A stretch of DNA of 64,000 nt from Pseudomonas sp. MH9.2 (lineage in GTDB: Bacteria; Pseudomonadota; Gammaproteobacteria; Pseudomonadales; Pseudomonadaceae), in assembly GCF_034353875.1 (NCBI RefSeq), contig NZ_CP133784.1:5174501-5238500 (forward strand). The letters are read 5' to 3'. Under the pieces are notes generated by a model that was given only the letters and a program-made list of their open reading frames with translations, did not search any database and had not been told where the DNA came from. Shown here one piece after another: positions 8,991 through 17,924 of the stretch. How positions within the stretch are numbered: position 1 is the stretch's first letter; each line of letters opens with the position of its first letter. Made by a program: the position numbers and the translations under genes.

Positions 8991-10580
8991 TTATTTCTTG
9001 ATGGCGATATCAAGCACGCTCTGGGCTGAAAATTGTGGCCCATCGATCTTCCCCGGCAGTACCAAGTGTTCCTTGTCGAAGACCAAACTCTGTTCCGGCT
9101 CGTAGATAGGGGCGAAGGGATATTGGCTGAGCACATATTCGTGATAAGCAAGAAAATTAGCGGTTCGCTCTTCTTGTGTGCGCGAACCGGTCAACGCCTT
9201 GGTTCGCAGCTCCTCCGCCTTGGCGTCCTTCCACATCGAAACATTGGGGTAGCCGAGGCGTTCGGCGCTGAAGAACCAATCGAGGATGTCTGCGTTGTTC
9301 CAGCCATAGCTGCGCACCGCCAGTTGTTGTGTGCCCTTCTTGTATTCGGCGCGAATCGAACTGGTATCGAAAACCGAGATTTTTGCGTTGATGCCTACGG
9401 CTTTCAGTTGTGCCTGGATGACTTCTGTCAGGCGTTTGAACTCGGTATCGCTTTGCGTCACTAACGTCACGCTCAAGGGCGTGCCATTTTTTATACGGAT
9501 TCCGTCAGATCCGACCTTCCAGCCTGCCTCTTCGAGCAAGGCCTTGGCTTGTGCAGGGTCATGGGAAATATTGAACTTGGGATCGACCTTTGATTCCGGC
9601 AGTGAAGAAATCAGAAAGTTGTGCGCGGCTCGTCCCTTGCCGCCGAACAGATTGTCGACGATCTCCTGTTGGTTGATGGCGAGGGCCGCAGCCTTGCGTA
9701 CCCTGAGATCGGTAAAAGGCTCGACGGTGGTGTTGATTGGCATGTAGTAAATGCCGAAGCCGGACTGGCTTTCAATCGTTGCGTTGTCCAATGTTTTGTA
9801 CTGCGCCAGGATGTCACTTGGGACATCAATCACCAGGTCAACTCCTCCGGTCTTGAACTCGAGGAAGGCCGTCGAGGAGTCGGCAATTTCACGCAAGGTC
9901 AGTTTGTCTATTTTTGCCGGTCCTTTGTTCGCGGAAAGGGCGCCGCCCCACGTGTAGGCGGGGTTACGAACCACTACCGCTTCGGAACCGATAGCAAAAC
10001 TTTCAAGCCTGTACGGACCCGTGCCGACGGCAACCGTCACGCCGTAATCAGTGCCCGCCTTGTCATAGGCCTTGGGGCTGGGAACCCCCATAAAACCGCT
10101 CGACAGGTTGTAGAGGAGGTTGGCGTCGGGATGCTTCATGACGAAATGCACAGTGTGGTCATCGACGACTTCAACTTTGTCGATGGCGCTGACCAGGTAA
10201 GCATTTTCGGTTCCGGAAAATTTCGGAATCCACCAGGCAATGGTCTGAGCGTTGAAGGGCTCACCGTCGTGGAACGTGACGCCCTCGCGCAAGTGGAAGA
10301 CCCAACTCATGCCATCTGCCGTGGTTTCCCAACTTGTCGCCAGATGCGGATGAAATTGCTGATCCGCGCCCTGGTCCACTAAACGGTCATAGATCAGGCC
10401 ATCGACCAGCGTTACCAGGGAGCTCCGGATCGGGTCCAGAGATGGCGCACCCGCTTGGGAAGATGGCAGCACAAAGGTCGCTTCGGTGTCTGCCGAAGCG
10501 GCATTTGATAGCAGTCCTCCGACGCAGATGAAGCTGAGAGCGAACAGCGACCCGTAAAACTTGCCTTTGATTACATTCAT
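8991..10580 (-). CDS. peptide-binding protein of the ABC transporter (DppA/OppA type)
   Basis: A 529-residue periplasmic solute-binding protein of the SBP_bac_5 family that delivers peptide to the permeases. A Sec signal peptide is clear (basic MNVIKGK, hydrophobic core, likely cleavage after SNAASA). The mature protein shows the family's GTGPYRLESF and the VRKAAALAINQQEIVDNLF helix. A strong ribosome site GGGGAGC precedes the ATG. Gene order places the binding protein first among the transport genes, 48 bp behind the RpiR-type regulator. The bound peptide is unknown; downstream peptidase and oxidase genes hint at a modified or D-residue-containing one. Confidence 0.93.
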   Translation of the reverse strand: MNVIKGKFYGSLFALSFICVGGLLSNAASADTEATFVLPSSQAGAPSLDPIRSSLVTLVDGLIYDRLVDQGADQQFHPHLATSWETTADGMSWVFHLREGVTFHDGEPFNAQTIAWWIPKFSGTENAYLVSAIDKVEVVDDHTVHFVMKHPDANLLYNLSSGFMGVPSPKAYDKAGTDYGVTVAVGTGPYRLESFAIGSEAVVVRNPAYTWGGALSANKGPAKIDKLTLREIADSSTAFLEFKTGGVDLVIDVPSDILAQYKTLDNATIESQSGFGIYYMPINTTVEPFTDLRVRKAAALAINQQEIVDNLFGGKGRAAHNFLISSLPESKVDPKFNISHDPAQAKALLEEAGWKVGSDGIRIKNGTPLSVTLVTQSDTEFKRLTEVIQAQLKAVGINAKISVFDTSSIRAEYKKGTQQLAVRSYGWNNADILDWFFSAERLGYPNVSMWKDAKAEELRTKALTGSRTQEERTANFLAYHEYVLSQYPFAPIYEPEQSLVFDKEHLVLPGKIDGPQFSAQSVLDIAIKK

Positions 10581-10628
10581 GATGTGCGCTCCCCGCGTTG
10601 ACCCGTCGGTGGGTTGGTTTACTCGGTA

Positions 10629-11498
10629 TTAGTCTTCCTGAGGCGTTCCTACGTATCCGGTGAACGTGTTGTAGCAGGTAAAAATCTGGCTCAAGCGATC
10701 CTCGACGGTGGCGCCCAATTGCCCGAAGACACCATTTATCGCCAACTGCACCAGAGAGACGAGTGGGCCCAGAGAGTCCCAAAAGTGGTTGAGCTCAGTC
10801 GGTACGGCGAAAACCTCGCTGGCAACCGACGGCCCCCAATCGCAAAAGGTGTCGGTAATGATGGTCACCGGTATGCCGCGAGCCTGAGCTGCAGTCGCCA
10901 ATAACAGGCTTTGGCGCGAATATCGACGAGTGTCGATGATGACCAACATGATTTTGGAAGGATCGGTTAGCAGCACGTCGACGAAATTGCCAGCGGCCTG
11001 ATCGACCAGATGCACGCCGTCGCGTAGATATTGCAACTGATGTGCAAGAATCGATGCAACGCCCCGCTCTGTTTGAAATCCCGCGCAGTAGACGGTTTCT
11101 TGGGTCGCCAGACGCTTTACGAAGCGTTCGAACTCGGGGCTTTGAGCCATCTCGTAAACGCGAACCATTGTGCTGATTTCAAACTCCAGGCTGGAGGCGA
11201 GCTGGTCGTTCCCTGACTGTGCTCGTGTGGCGAACTCTCTGAGCCGATCACCAACCAGCCAAGGGCTGTCGCCGATATTGCCTTTAAGATCGGCTTTCAG
11301 CTCTTTGAAGTGGATATAGCCGATAGAGCGACAAAACCGGCCCACAGACATTTCGCCGACGCCAACCTTGGTCGCGATGCTCGCGGCCGTCTCGAATGGC
11401 AACTCGTTTAAATTAGCCAGCATGTAGTTGGCGATAGCTCGCCCGGAGGCGGTTGATTGTTCGAGGCTATCGAGCAAACGTTGTTTCACTGTCTTCAT
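10629..11498 (-). CDS. RpiR/MurR-family regulator (HTH-SIS)
   Basis: A 289-residue transcription factor. Residues about 1-77 form the RpiR-type helix-turn-helix (ASIATKVGVGEMSVGRFCRSIGY), and residues about 125-265 form a SIS domain of the kind that binds sugar phosphates or other small metabolites (VYCAGFQTERGVASILAHQLQYL; IDTRRYSRQS). It is the first gene of the minus-strand transporter unit and lies only 48 bp ahead of the binding-protein gene, so it probably controls that operon and itself. The ligand cannot be inferred. An AT-rich dyad sits about 45 bp upstream of its start. Confidence 0.9.
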   Translation of the reverse strand: MKTVKQRLLDSLEQSTASGRAIANYMLANLNELPFETAASIATKVGVGEMSVGRFCRSIGYIHFKELKADLKGNIGDSPWLVGDRLREFATRAQSGNDQLASSLEFEISTMVRVYEMAQSPEFERFVKRLATQETVYCAGFQTERGVASILAHQLQYLRDGVHLVDQAAGNFVDVLLTDPSKIMLVIIDTRRYSRQSLLLATAAQARGIPVTIITDTFCDWGPSVASEVFAVPTELNHFWDSLGPLVSLVQLAINGVFGQLGATVEDRLSQIFTCYNTFTGYVGTPQED

Positions 11499-11541
11499 TG
11501 AGCAATCCGTAAAAATGGTACATTTCTATCTGTAATCACGA

Positions 11542-11560
11542 TGATAATATTTTTATATCA
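11542..11560. promoter_or_regulatory. AT-rich inverted repeat ahead of the RpiR gene
   Basis: TGATA and TATCA arms separated by nine A/T bases, 44-62 bp upstream of the RpiR-type start. It is a candidate operator or promoter element for the transporter operon. The A/T skew relative to neighbouring DNA is visible; binding is inferred. Confidence 0.4.
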
Positions 11561-11816
11561 TGGATTGGCGGGCAGCTGTCAATTTATTGCGCAATCCATT
11601 TGTGGGCGGGAATTTGGTCTTGCCAGTGCTCATGTGCAACGCAGGTACTCATAGAGACTTTCTACCCCCGACACACACGTCAGCCCTGGCCGGGTGGCCT
11701 GGAATTTCTGTGTCGAAGATCGGTGTCAGGGTTTCATCCGTTCAAGTCGTCTTGGTGTGGATCTGTCGCTGAGGGAAATGGTCTATGGTTGTTTCACACA
11801 TTAAGGGAGATTTGAA
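11561..11816. other. intergenic region between divergent rpiR-type and usp genes
   Basis: No convincing gene is seen here. The region must hold the promoter of the plus-strand universal stress gene, whose ribosome site AGGGAGA lies just before 11817. Short open frames on the plus strand have no ribosome site or protein-like composition. Confidence 0.5.
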
Positions 11817-12248
11817 ATGCATAAAATTCTGGTTGCTTTTGATGGCTCGGAGCCTTCGAAACGTGCTCTGCAGTACGTGATTGATCTCTTTCGCGACAGT
11901 GCTCGGCCCTTGGAGATTCATGTTCTTAACGCACAATATGGGCCGGTTATCTACGGGGACTACTTTACGAGCCGAATGGTCGAAGACGTCAACGAAGGGC
12001 TCTTGACCCAGGCCAATAGCGTACTTGAAGAGGCCGCGATTTTACTGTCGGCGGCTGGCGTTGCCCATGAAACCCACGCGGCCCTCGGCAATGTGGCGGA
12101 GCAGGTCAATGAGGCCGTCAAACAGTTGGGGTGCGATACCGTGGTCATGGGGACGCGAGGCTTGGGCAGCTTCGGCGGATTGCTGCTGGGTTCGGTAGCG
12201 AACCGGGTCATTCACGAGGTATCGGTTCCGGTGGTGCTGGTGAAGTAG
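11817..12248 (+). CDS. universal stress protein, single UspA domain
   Basis: A 143-residue cytosolic UspA-fold protein. It begins MHKILVAFDGSEPSKRALQYVIDLF, with the typical first strand and Asp, and ends with the ATP-binding signature GTRGLGSFGGLLLGSVANRVI followed by SVPVVLVK. It therefore belongs to the nucleotide-binding class of the family. An AGGGAGA ribosome site precedes the ATG. It stands alone between the transporter operon and a convergent transpeptidase-like gene. The stress it answers to is not shown by the sequence. Confidence 0.93.
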   Translation: MHKILVAFDGSEPSKRALQYVIDLFRDSARPLEIHVLNAQYGPVIYGDYFTSRMVEDVNEGLLTQANSVLEEAAILLSAAGVAHETHAALGNVAEQVNEAVKQLGCDTVVMGTRGLGSFGGLLLGSVANRVIHEVSVPVVLVK

Positions 12249-12320
12249 CACGCAGGCTGTTGTGGCATACGCGGGGTAGGGCGGGGATGGCAGTACTGTC
12301 CCACGCTATCCCGCGTCAAC

Positions 12321-13028
12321 TTATTGAAACGTTCTAACCGGTTTTGACGCTTCCGCCACGGTGGCGTTATCGCAATTGATAAACAAGGACGAGTTAAGCC
12401 AGCGCGGATCGGGGTAATAAGAAAATAGTAACTGGCCATCTTTCATCGAGTCGATGAGTTGATGAGCAATCGCTGGCCGCACGGCCGGGCAACCTAAGCT
12501 TCTGCCAATACGGCCGTTCGAACGCGCCAGATCGCCGCTGACATACGGTGCCCCATGAATCACAATCGCTCGGTCAAGGGCATTATCATTGAAGCCGGGT
12601 TCTAACCCTTCCATGCGCAATGAGTAACCGTTATGGCCGAGGTAGGTCGCACGCGTTCTGTACAGCCCCAGGCTGGTGGCCATGCTTTGATTCTGGTTGG
12701 AAAATTGACGGGCCATGTTTTCGCCGCTGTTTCGGCCGTGCGCAACCAGTTCATGAAACAGTAATGTGCGGCGTTGCAGGTCAAACACCCACAGTCGCTG
12801 TTCGGTGGAGGGCAGCGAGTAATCTATGACGGCGAGTCTTTGCGCAGGCGATTCGCCTTGTGCCCGTCTGCACTGAGAGGCATGGACAGCCAACGCAATA
12901 ACCTTGGCGTTAGCGTCGGGCGCGGCTTTGACCAGCGCGACCTCAAGCGAATCGGCGTACGCTACCTCGGCAGAGAGGGATATCAGAAGCATGAAGGCCA
13001 TTAAACAGCCAAAGCGGTCGAGCGTCAT
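12321..13028 (-). CDS. exported murein L,D-transpeptidase-fold protein (YkuD_2 type)
   Basis: A 235-residue secreted protein with a hydrophobic signal sequence ending near AYADS (residues 1-26). The catalytic-domain motif is split as in the YkuD_2 group: His158 in IVIHGAPYVSG and Cys180 in GRSLGCPAV. It should act in the periplasm on peptidoglycan cross-links or on lipoprotein attachment, but members of this group are poorly characterised. It is divergent from a second, larger L,D-transpeptidase gene 84 bp away, so the two may share control. An alternative ATG ten codons in would still leave a usable signal peptide. Confidence 0.85.
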   Translation of the reverse strand: MTLDRFGCLMAFMLLISLSAEVAYADSLEVALVKAAPDANAKVIALAVHASQCRRAQGESPAQRLAVIDYSLPSTEQRLWVFDLQRRTLLFHELVAHGRNSGENMARQFSNQNQSMATSLGLYRTRATYLGHNGYSLRMEGLEPGFNDNALDRAIVIHGAPYVSGDLARSNGRIGRSLGCPAVRPAIAHQLIDSMKDGQLLFSYYPDPRWLNSSLFINCDNATVAEASKPVRTFQ

Positions 13029-13112
13029 GTGGGTTGTCTCATGGCTATTTATACGAGCCTAGCAGTGTTAGGAATGCTAGCTTTCCATTGATACGAGAAA
13101 CTAAGGACGTCC

Positions 13113-14885
13113 ATGCTGCAACTATCAAACTTATCCATGTTAAGCCGCGTCTTTTTTATGGGAGTCCTGATAAGCAACTCAGCGACGGCAGAGCCTTTGC
13201 CTGTTTCGGCGACAACCTTAGCACACAGCGTCAGTGACGTTGCGCCAGCCGACGAGGTGGCACAGACGATCCAGGCCGCGCTCGCCCCGTCGGGCGTAAC
13301 GCCTTCTTCCCCTCTGCCCGTCACCCCACCCCGTCACCAACGGCTGGAGGTCGGTCGTGCGGTCATCGATTTTTATGCTCAACGAAGCTTTCGTGCGGCC
13401 TGGACGAACGTTAGCGACGTCGCGCAGCTGTTGAAAAGTCTGAACGACATTCAGGCAGACGGCCTGGATCCCCGTGATTTCCGTATTGATGAGCTATCCA
13501 GGGCAGCCGCGTCGATGCATGCAGCGACGCCGTCCCCAACGCAACGCGCGATGTTTGATATTGCGGCTACCCGTGCCTACATCGCAGCGCTGCTCCAGTT
13601 GCGGCGCGGCAAAGTCGACCCCTCGCGTTTGGAAATACACTGGAACTTCGACCCGGTCGGTGTCGACCCTCGTGACGATCTCAAAGAATTGTTTGTTGCC
13701 GTCGAAAACCATGACGTCGCACGCGCATTCAAACAGGCGCCGCCACAAAATGCGATTTACAGCCGGCTGCGAGAGGGGTTGGCGCAACTGCGCCGGCTTC
13801 GAGACTCAGGTGGCTGGTCACTGATTCCTGTCGGGCAGGCACTTAAGCCAGGCGTTGCCGGTGCTTCAGTCTTGGCGTTGCGGGCCCGTTTGGCGGCAGG
13901 GGGTTATCTGGACAAGCAAGTGGCAACCCGGACTGACTACGACGACGTCGTTAAAGCGGCGGTTAAACGGTTTCAGTCCGAGCACTACCTTCCCGTGGAT
14001 GGCATTGCCGGTGCGGCGACACTTGCGGCGCTGAATATACCCATAGGTGCGCGTATAGACCAAGTCCGCGTGAACATGGAGCGCGCGCGTTGGCTATTGT
14101 ATAAACTTCAGGGCACGTTCGTCGTTGTTGATATCGCCGGGTACAAGATTGCATTCTACCGTGACGGCAAGGTTATCTGGCGTTCTCGTGTGCAGGTCGG
14201 TAAACCCTTCCGCAGCACGCCGGTATTTCAATCCGAAATTACGCACATAACGTTTAACCCCACCTGGACAGTTCCACCGACCATTCTCACTAATGATGTT
14301 CTTCCCAAGATTCTAAAGGACCCTCATTACCTTGACGCAAACCGTATTCGTGTCCTTGACCGTCAAGGGACTGTCTTGAATCCATCAACCGTTGATTGGC
14401 ATAACCCTGGCGGCATCACACTGCGCCAGGATGCAGGCCCGGACAGCTCTCTTGGTCAGGTTGCCATACGGTTTCCAAATGAGTATTCGGTGTATCTCCA
14501 CGACACGCCGCATCGCGAGTTATTTGCCCAGGCACGCCGCGCGACGAGTTCAGGCTGTATCCGGGTTGAAAACCCGCTTCAGTTGGTCGAGTTGTTGTTT
14601 AACGACCCGGGTCGCTGGAACGCCGCCGGTATTCAGGCTCAACTGGCCAACGGCATTACAGAAAATATCAGGCTCCCTGTGAAGGTGCCTGTGCTGCTGG
14701 CCTATTGGACAGTGGGCCTGAGTGATGATGGTCGAGTGACGTTTAAACCTGACGTATACGGGTACGACTCTCCAGTGCTGCGGGCGCTGAATCAACCTGT
14801 AGATCCGTCCGTTTTGGCGTTGCCCCGTGTAGGGTTTTCTGAGGCGGCGACGTTGCAAAACGAAGCCCCGAAGCCCTCTCGATAA
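13113..14885 (+). CDS. L,D-transpeptidase, LdtD/YcbB-like
   Basis: A 590-residue periplasmic peptidoglycan cross-linking enzyme. It has an N-terminal signal segment (about residues 1-28), a YcbB-type scaffold domain with FRAAWTNVSDVAQLLKSL, a peptidoglycan-binding domain around residues 245-310 (LRARLAAGGYLDK; VKRFQSEHYLPVDGIAGAATLAALN), then the YkuD catalytic domain. The active site is the segment HDTPHRELFAQ followed by SSGCIRVEN, with nucleophile Cys482. These enzymes make 3-3 cross-links between diaminopimelates. The start has an AAGGACG ribosome site. Length matches the family. Confidence 0.92.
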   Translation: MLQLSNLSMLSRVFFMGVLISNSATAEPLPVSATTLAHSVSDVAPADEVAQTIQAALAPSGVTPSSPLPVTPPRHQRLEVGRAVIDFYAQRSFRAAWTNVSDVAQLLKSLNDIQADGLDPRDFRIDELSRAAASMHAATPSPTQRAMFDIAATRAYIAALLQLRRGKVDPSRLEIHWNFDPVGVDPRDDLKELFVAVENHDVARAFKQAPPQNAIYSRLREGLAQLRRLRDSGGWSLIPVGQALKPGVAGASVLALRARLAAGGYLDKQVATRTDYDDVVKAAVKRFQSEHYLPVDGIAGAATLAALNIPIGARIDQVRVNMERARWLLYKLQGTFVVVDIAGYKIAFYRDGKVIWRSRVQVGKPFRSTPVFQSEITHITFNPTWTVPPTILTNDVLPKILKDPHYLDANRIRVLDRQGTVLNPSTVDWHNPGGITLRQDAGPDSSLGQVAIRFPNEYSVYLHDTPHRELFAQARRATSSGCIRVENPLQLVELLFNDPGRWNAAGIQAQLANGITENIRLPVKVPVLLAYWTVGLSDDGRVTFKPDVYGYDSPVLRALNQPVDPSVLALPRVGFSEAATLQNEAPKPSR

Positions 14886-14951
14886 CCGTCGGCACGGCCT
14901 TGACTGAAGTCGGTGCATGATCTAGGTCAGGTCTCGGTGTTGGTGTGGCGC

Positions 14952-14963
14952 ATTGTCGACAAT
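14952..14963. promoter_or_regulatory. operator-like palindrome upstream of the prp promoter
   Basis: ATTGTCGACAAT, a perfect 12-bp palindrome 14 bp ahead of the presumed -35 element. A second, imperfect copy lies just before the regulator start. GntR/FCD proteins bind dyads of this size and style, so it is a probable operator of the adjacent regulator. Confidence 0.65.
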
Positions 14964-14976
14964 AGTCTAATGACAT

Positions 14977-15005
14977 TTGACATTTATGGGGATTGGTCGT
15001 AGTTT
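14977..15005 (+). promoter_or_regulatory. sigma-70-type promoter of the prp operon
   Basis: TTGACA at 14977-14982 and TAGTTT at 15000-15005 with a 17-bp spacer. It sits between the two operator-like dyads, which would place both in position to block transcription. A start site near 15012 would leave a leader of under 30 bases. Confidence 0.55.
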
Positions 15006-15024
15006 TCCGCCATCTAATTGCCAA

Positions 15025-15036
15025 TGTGTCGACAAT
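15025..15036. promoter_or_regulatory. second operator-like dyad, overlapping the prpR start region
   Basis: TGTGTCGACAAT matches 10 of 12 bases of the upstream palindrome and ends three bases before the regulator ATG. Repressor bound here would also cover the spot where a ribosome site would be; no Shine-Dalgarno sequence is visible. Confidence 0.55.
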
Positions 15037-15039
15037 GTA

Positions 15040-15753
15040 ATGGAAGTTCTTGCAGAAACCCAGGTTGTAGGCGAGGAGTCCGGTACCCTCTCCGAGCATG
15101 TGTTCCGGCGTATCCAGTCGGCCATCGTGCGTGGAGAGATCGCACCCGGCAGCAAGATTTCCGAGCCAGAGCTGGCGCGCGCCTACGGCATCAGCCGCGG
15201 ACCGCTGCGTGAAGCGATCCATCGCCTCGAAGGGCAACGCTTGTTGGTGCGTATCCCCCATGTGGGCGCTCGTGTGGTTTCCCTGAGCCACGCCGAGCTC
15301 ATCGAGTTGTATGAAATTCGCGAATCGCTGGAGGGCATGGCTTGTCGTCTGGCCGCCGAACGCATGACCGTCGAAGAGATCGACGAATTGCGCCGCGTCC
15401 TCGATACCCATGAACAAGATGCCGCTTTTAAGGCCGGTGTGGGCTACTACCAGCAAGAAGGCGATTTCGATTTCCATTACAGGATCATTCAAGGCAGCGG
15501 CAACCGCACGCTGACCCAAATGCTCTGTGGCGAGCTTTATCAACTGGTGCGCATGTACCGCATCCAGTTCTCTGCGACGCCCAATCGTCCGCGTCAGGCG
15601 TTTGCCGAACACCACCGTATTCTTGATGCCATTGCCGAGCGTGACGGCGAACTGGCCGAACTGTTAATGCGCCGCCATATCAGCGCATCCAAACGCAACA
15701 TCGAGCGCCATTATCAGGCCGCTCCCCAACCGACAGCCCGAGGTGAAAAATGA
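15040..15753 (+). CDS. prpR: GntR/FCD-family regulator of the methylcitrate operon
   Basis: A 237-residue regulator. The winged helix-turn-helix spans about residues 10-75 ([25 protein letters not shown]) and an FCD ligand domain follows, with conserved Asp/His metal-site residues ([22 protein letters not shown]). It is the first gene of the propionate operon and its stop overlaps the prpB start by four bases. The ATG at 15040 is preferred; an upstream TTG at 14977 would lie inside the promoter. In Pseudomonas, GntR-type prp regulators respond to a methylcitrate-cycle intermediate; that role is inferred from family and position. Confidence 0.88.
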   Translation: MEVLAETQVVGEESGTLSEHVFRRIQSAIVRGEIAPGSKISEPELARAYGISRGPLREAIHRLEGQRLLVRIPHVGARVVSLSHAELIELYEIRESLEGMACRLAAERMTVEEIDELRRVLDTHEQDAAFKAGVGYYQQEGDFDFHYRIIQGSGNRTLTQMLCGELYQLVRMYRIQFSATPNRPRQAFAEHHRILDAIAERDGELAELLMRRHISASKRNIERHYQAAPQPTARGEK

Positions 15754-16640
15754 GTACCGCCAAAACTACTCCCGGTCAACGTTTCCGTGATGCCGTCGCC
15801 AGCGAACATCCATTGCAAGTGGTAGGCGCGATCAATGCCAACCACGCACTGCTGGCCAAGCGCGCCGGTTTCAAAGCCATCTATCTCTCGGGTGGCGGCG
15901 TGGCAGCAGGTTCGCTCGGCTTGCCGGACCTGGGCATCACTGGCCTGGATGACGTGCTGACCGACGTGCGTCGTATCACCGACGTCTGCGACCTGCCATT
16001 GCTGGTGGACGTAGACACCGGTTTCGGCTCTTCCGCGTTCAACGTGGCGCGTACGGTCAAGTCGATGATCAAGTTCGGCGCAGCGGCGATCCATATCGAA
16101 GATCAGGTCGGCGCCAAGCGTTGCGGCCATCGCCCGAACAAAGAAATCGTGTCCCTGCAAGAGATGGTCGACCGTATCAAGGCCGCCGTCGATGCGCGCA
16201 CCGATGATAGCTTCGTGATCATGGCGCGTACCGATGCACTGGCCGTCGAAGGGCTGGAGTCGGCACTGGAAAGGGCTGCGGCCTGCGTTGAAGCGGGCGC
16301 TGACATGGTGTTCCCGGAAGCTATCACCGAGCTGGCGATGTACAAGCTGTTTGCTGCCCAGGTTGGCGCGCCGATCCTGGCCAACATCACCGAGTTCGGT
16401 GCTACACCGTTGTATACCACTGATGAGCTGGCGTCGGCCGATGTCTCTCTGGTGCTCTACCCGTTGTCAGCGTTCCGCGCCATGAACAAGGCTGCAGAGA
16501 ACGTCTACACCGCGATTCGCCGCGACGGCACGCAGAAGAATGTCATCGACACCATGCAGACCCGTATGGAGCTCTACGACGCCATTGATTACCACATCTT
16601 CGAGCAGAAACTCGATGCGTTGTTCGCGCAGAAGAAGTGA
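15750..16640 (+). CDS. prpB: 2-methylisocitrate lyase
   Basis: A 296-residue enzyme of the isocitrate lyase/PEP mutase family that splits 2-methylisocitrate into pyruvate and succinate, the last step of propionyl-CoA oxidation. The catalytic signature KRCGH is at [12 protein letters not shown], and Mg-binding acidic residues appear in [10 protein letters not shown] and IHIEDQ. Length is standard for PrpB. It overlaps the regulator gene (ATGA) and is followed by prpC after 78 bp containing a hairpin. Confidence 0.96.
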   Translation: MSTAKTTPGQRFRDAVASEHPLQVVGAINANHALLAKRAGFKAIYLSGGGVAAGSLGLPDLGITGLDDVLTDVRRITDVCDLPLLVDVDTGFGSSAFNVARTVKSMIKFGAAAIHIEDQVGAKRCGHRPNKEIVSLQEMVDRIKAAVDARTDDSFVIMARTDALAVEGLESALERAAACVEAGADMVFPEAITELAMYKLFAAQVGAPILANITEFGATPLYTTDELASADVSLVLYPLSAFRAMNKAAENVYTAIRRDGTQKNVIDTMQTRMELYDAIDYHIFEQKLDALFAQKK

Positions 16641-16649
16641 TTCTGGGTG

Positions 16650-16679
16650 CCGGTCCAGGCGTAACGTCGTCTGGACCGG
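16650..16679 (+). repeat. intercistronic hairpin, prpB-prpC
   Basis: CCGGTCCAG and CTGGACCGG form a perfect 9-bp stem with a 12-base loop. No U-run follows, so it is more likely an mRNA-stabilising or processing element than a strong terminator. Similar hairpins lie in the next two spacers. Confidence 0.6.
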
Positions 16680-16718
16680 ATTGCCGATTCCCAAATAAAT
16701 TCAAGATTGGAGAAAGCA

Positions 16719-17846
16719 ATGGCTGAAGCAAAAGTGTTGAGTGGGGCTGGCCTGCGAGGCCAGGTGGCGGGGCAGACCGCATTGTCCACTGTTGGGCAGG
16801 CCGGAGCCGGCCTGACCTACCGTGGTTACGACGTGCGTGAATTGGCCGCCGAGGCGCGTTTTGAAGAAGTGGCTTACCTGCTGCTTTACGGCGAGCTGCC
16901 GACCAAGACCGAACTTTCGGCGTACATGAACAAGCTGCAAGGTTTGCGTGATCTGCCGCAAGCCTTGAAGGAAGTGCTTGAGCGCATTCCTGCCGAGACC
17001 CACCCAATGGACGTCATGCGTACCGGTGCTTCGATGCTCGGCACCCTGGAGCCAGAAGCGAGTTTTGCGCAGCAGCATGACGTCACGGATCGCCTGCTGG
17101 CGGCGTTCCCAGCCATCATGTGCTACTGGTATCGGTTCAGTCATGACGGCGTACGCCTTAATTGCGTGACGGACGAAGAGTCCATCGGCGGGCATTTCCT
17201 GCACCTGCTGCTGGATAAAAAACCGAGCGAACTGCACCGCAAGGTGATGGACGTTTCGTTGATTTTGTACGCCGAGCATGAATTCAATGCCTCGACTTTT
17301 ACCGCACGGGTTTGTGCCTCGACGCTGTCGGACCTGTATTCCTGCATCACCGCAGCCATTGGTTCATTGCGCGGCCCGCTGCATGGCGGCGCCAACGAAG
17401 CAGCGATGGAAATGATCGAGCGCTTCGGTTCTGCCGAAGAAGCCGTTAAAGGCACGCTGGGCATGCTTGAGCGCAAGGACAAGATCATGGGCTTCGGTCA
17501 CGCGATCTATAAAGAGTCCGACCCGCGTAACGAAGTGATCAAGGGTTGGTCGAAAAAACTGGCCGATGAGGTGGGCGACACCGTGCTGTACCCCGTGTCC
17601 GAAGCCATCGACAAAACCATGTGGGAACAGAAAAAACTGTTTCCGAACGCTGACTTCTACCATGCCTCGGCCTACCACTTCATGGGTATCCCGACCAAGC
17701 TGTTCACGCCGATCTTTGTTTGCTCACGCCTGACCGGCTGGGCCGCTCACGTGTTCGAACAGCGTGGCAATAACCGCATCATCCGCCCGAGTGCCGAATA
17801 CATCGGCGTCGAACAGCGCAAGTTCGTGCCCATCGAACAACGCTGA
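16719..17846 (+). CDS. prpC: 2-methylcitrate synthase
   Basis: A 375-residue citrate-synthase-fold enzyme that condenses propionyl-CoA with oxaloacetate. It shows the family segments GYDVRELAAEARFEEVAYLLL near the N-terminus, LHGGANEAAMEM and GFGHAIYKESDPR with active-site His residues, and SRLTGWAAHVFEQ near the C-terminus. The ATG at 16719 follows a GGAGA ribosome site; a TTG twelve bases earlier overlaps that site and is rejected. The gene lies between prpB and acnD, and its product feeds AcnD. Confidence 0.96.
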   Translation: MAEAKVLSGAGLRGQVAGQTALSTVGQAGAGLTYRGYDVRELAAEARFEEVAYLLLYGELPTKTELSAYMNKLQGLRDLPQALKEVLERIPAETHPMDVMRTGASMLGTLEPEASFAQQHDVTDRLLAAFPAIMCYWYRFSHDGVRLNCVTDEESIGGHFLHLLLDKKPSELHRKVMDVSLILYAEHEFNASTFTARVCASTLSDLYSCITAAIGSLRGPLHGGANEAAMEMIERFGSAEEAVKGTLGMLERKDKIMGFGHAIYKESDPRNEVIKGWSKKLADEVGDTVLYPVSEAIDKTMWEQKKLFPNADFYHASAYHFMGIPTKLFTPIFVCSRLTGWAAHVFEQRGNNRIIRPSAEYIGVEQRKFVPIEQR

Positions 17847-17855
17847 TTGGGAAAA

Positions 17856-17886
17856 GGGGAGTGGACCGTGATCTTCGGTGCTCCCC
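17856..17886 (+). repeat. intercistronic hairpin, prpC-acnD
   Basis: GGGGAG and CTCCCC arms with an inner CCG/CGG pairing in the 78-bp spacer. There is no U-run. It fits the pattern of one hairpin per spacer in this operon. Confidence 0.5.
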
Positions 17887-17924
17887 GCCCATCCCTGAAC
17901 ATTCCGTGATTGAGTCCCAACGCC

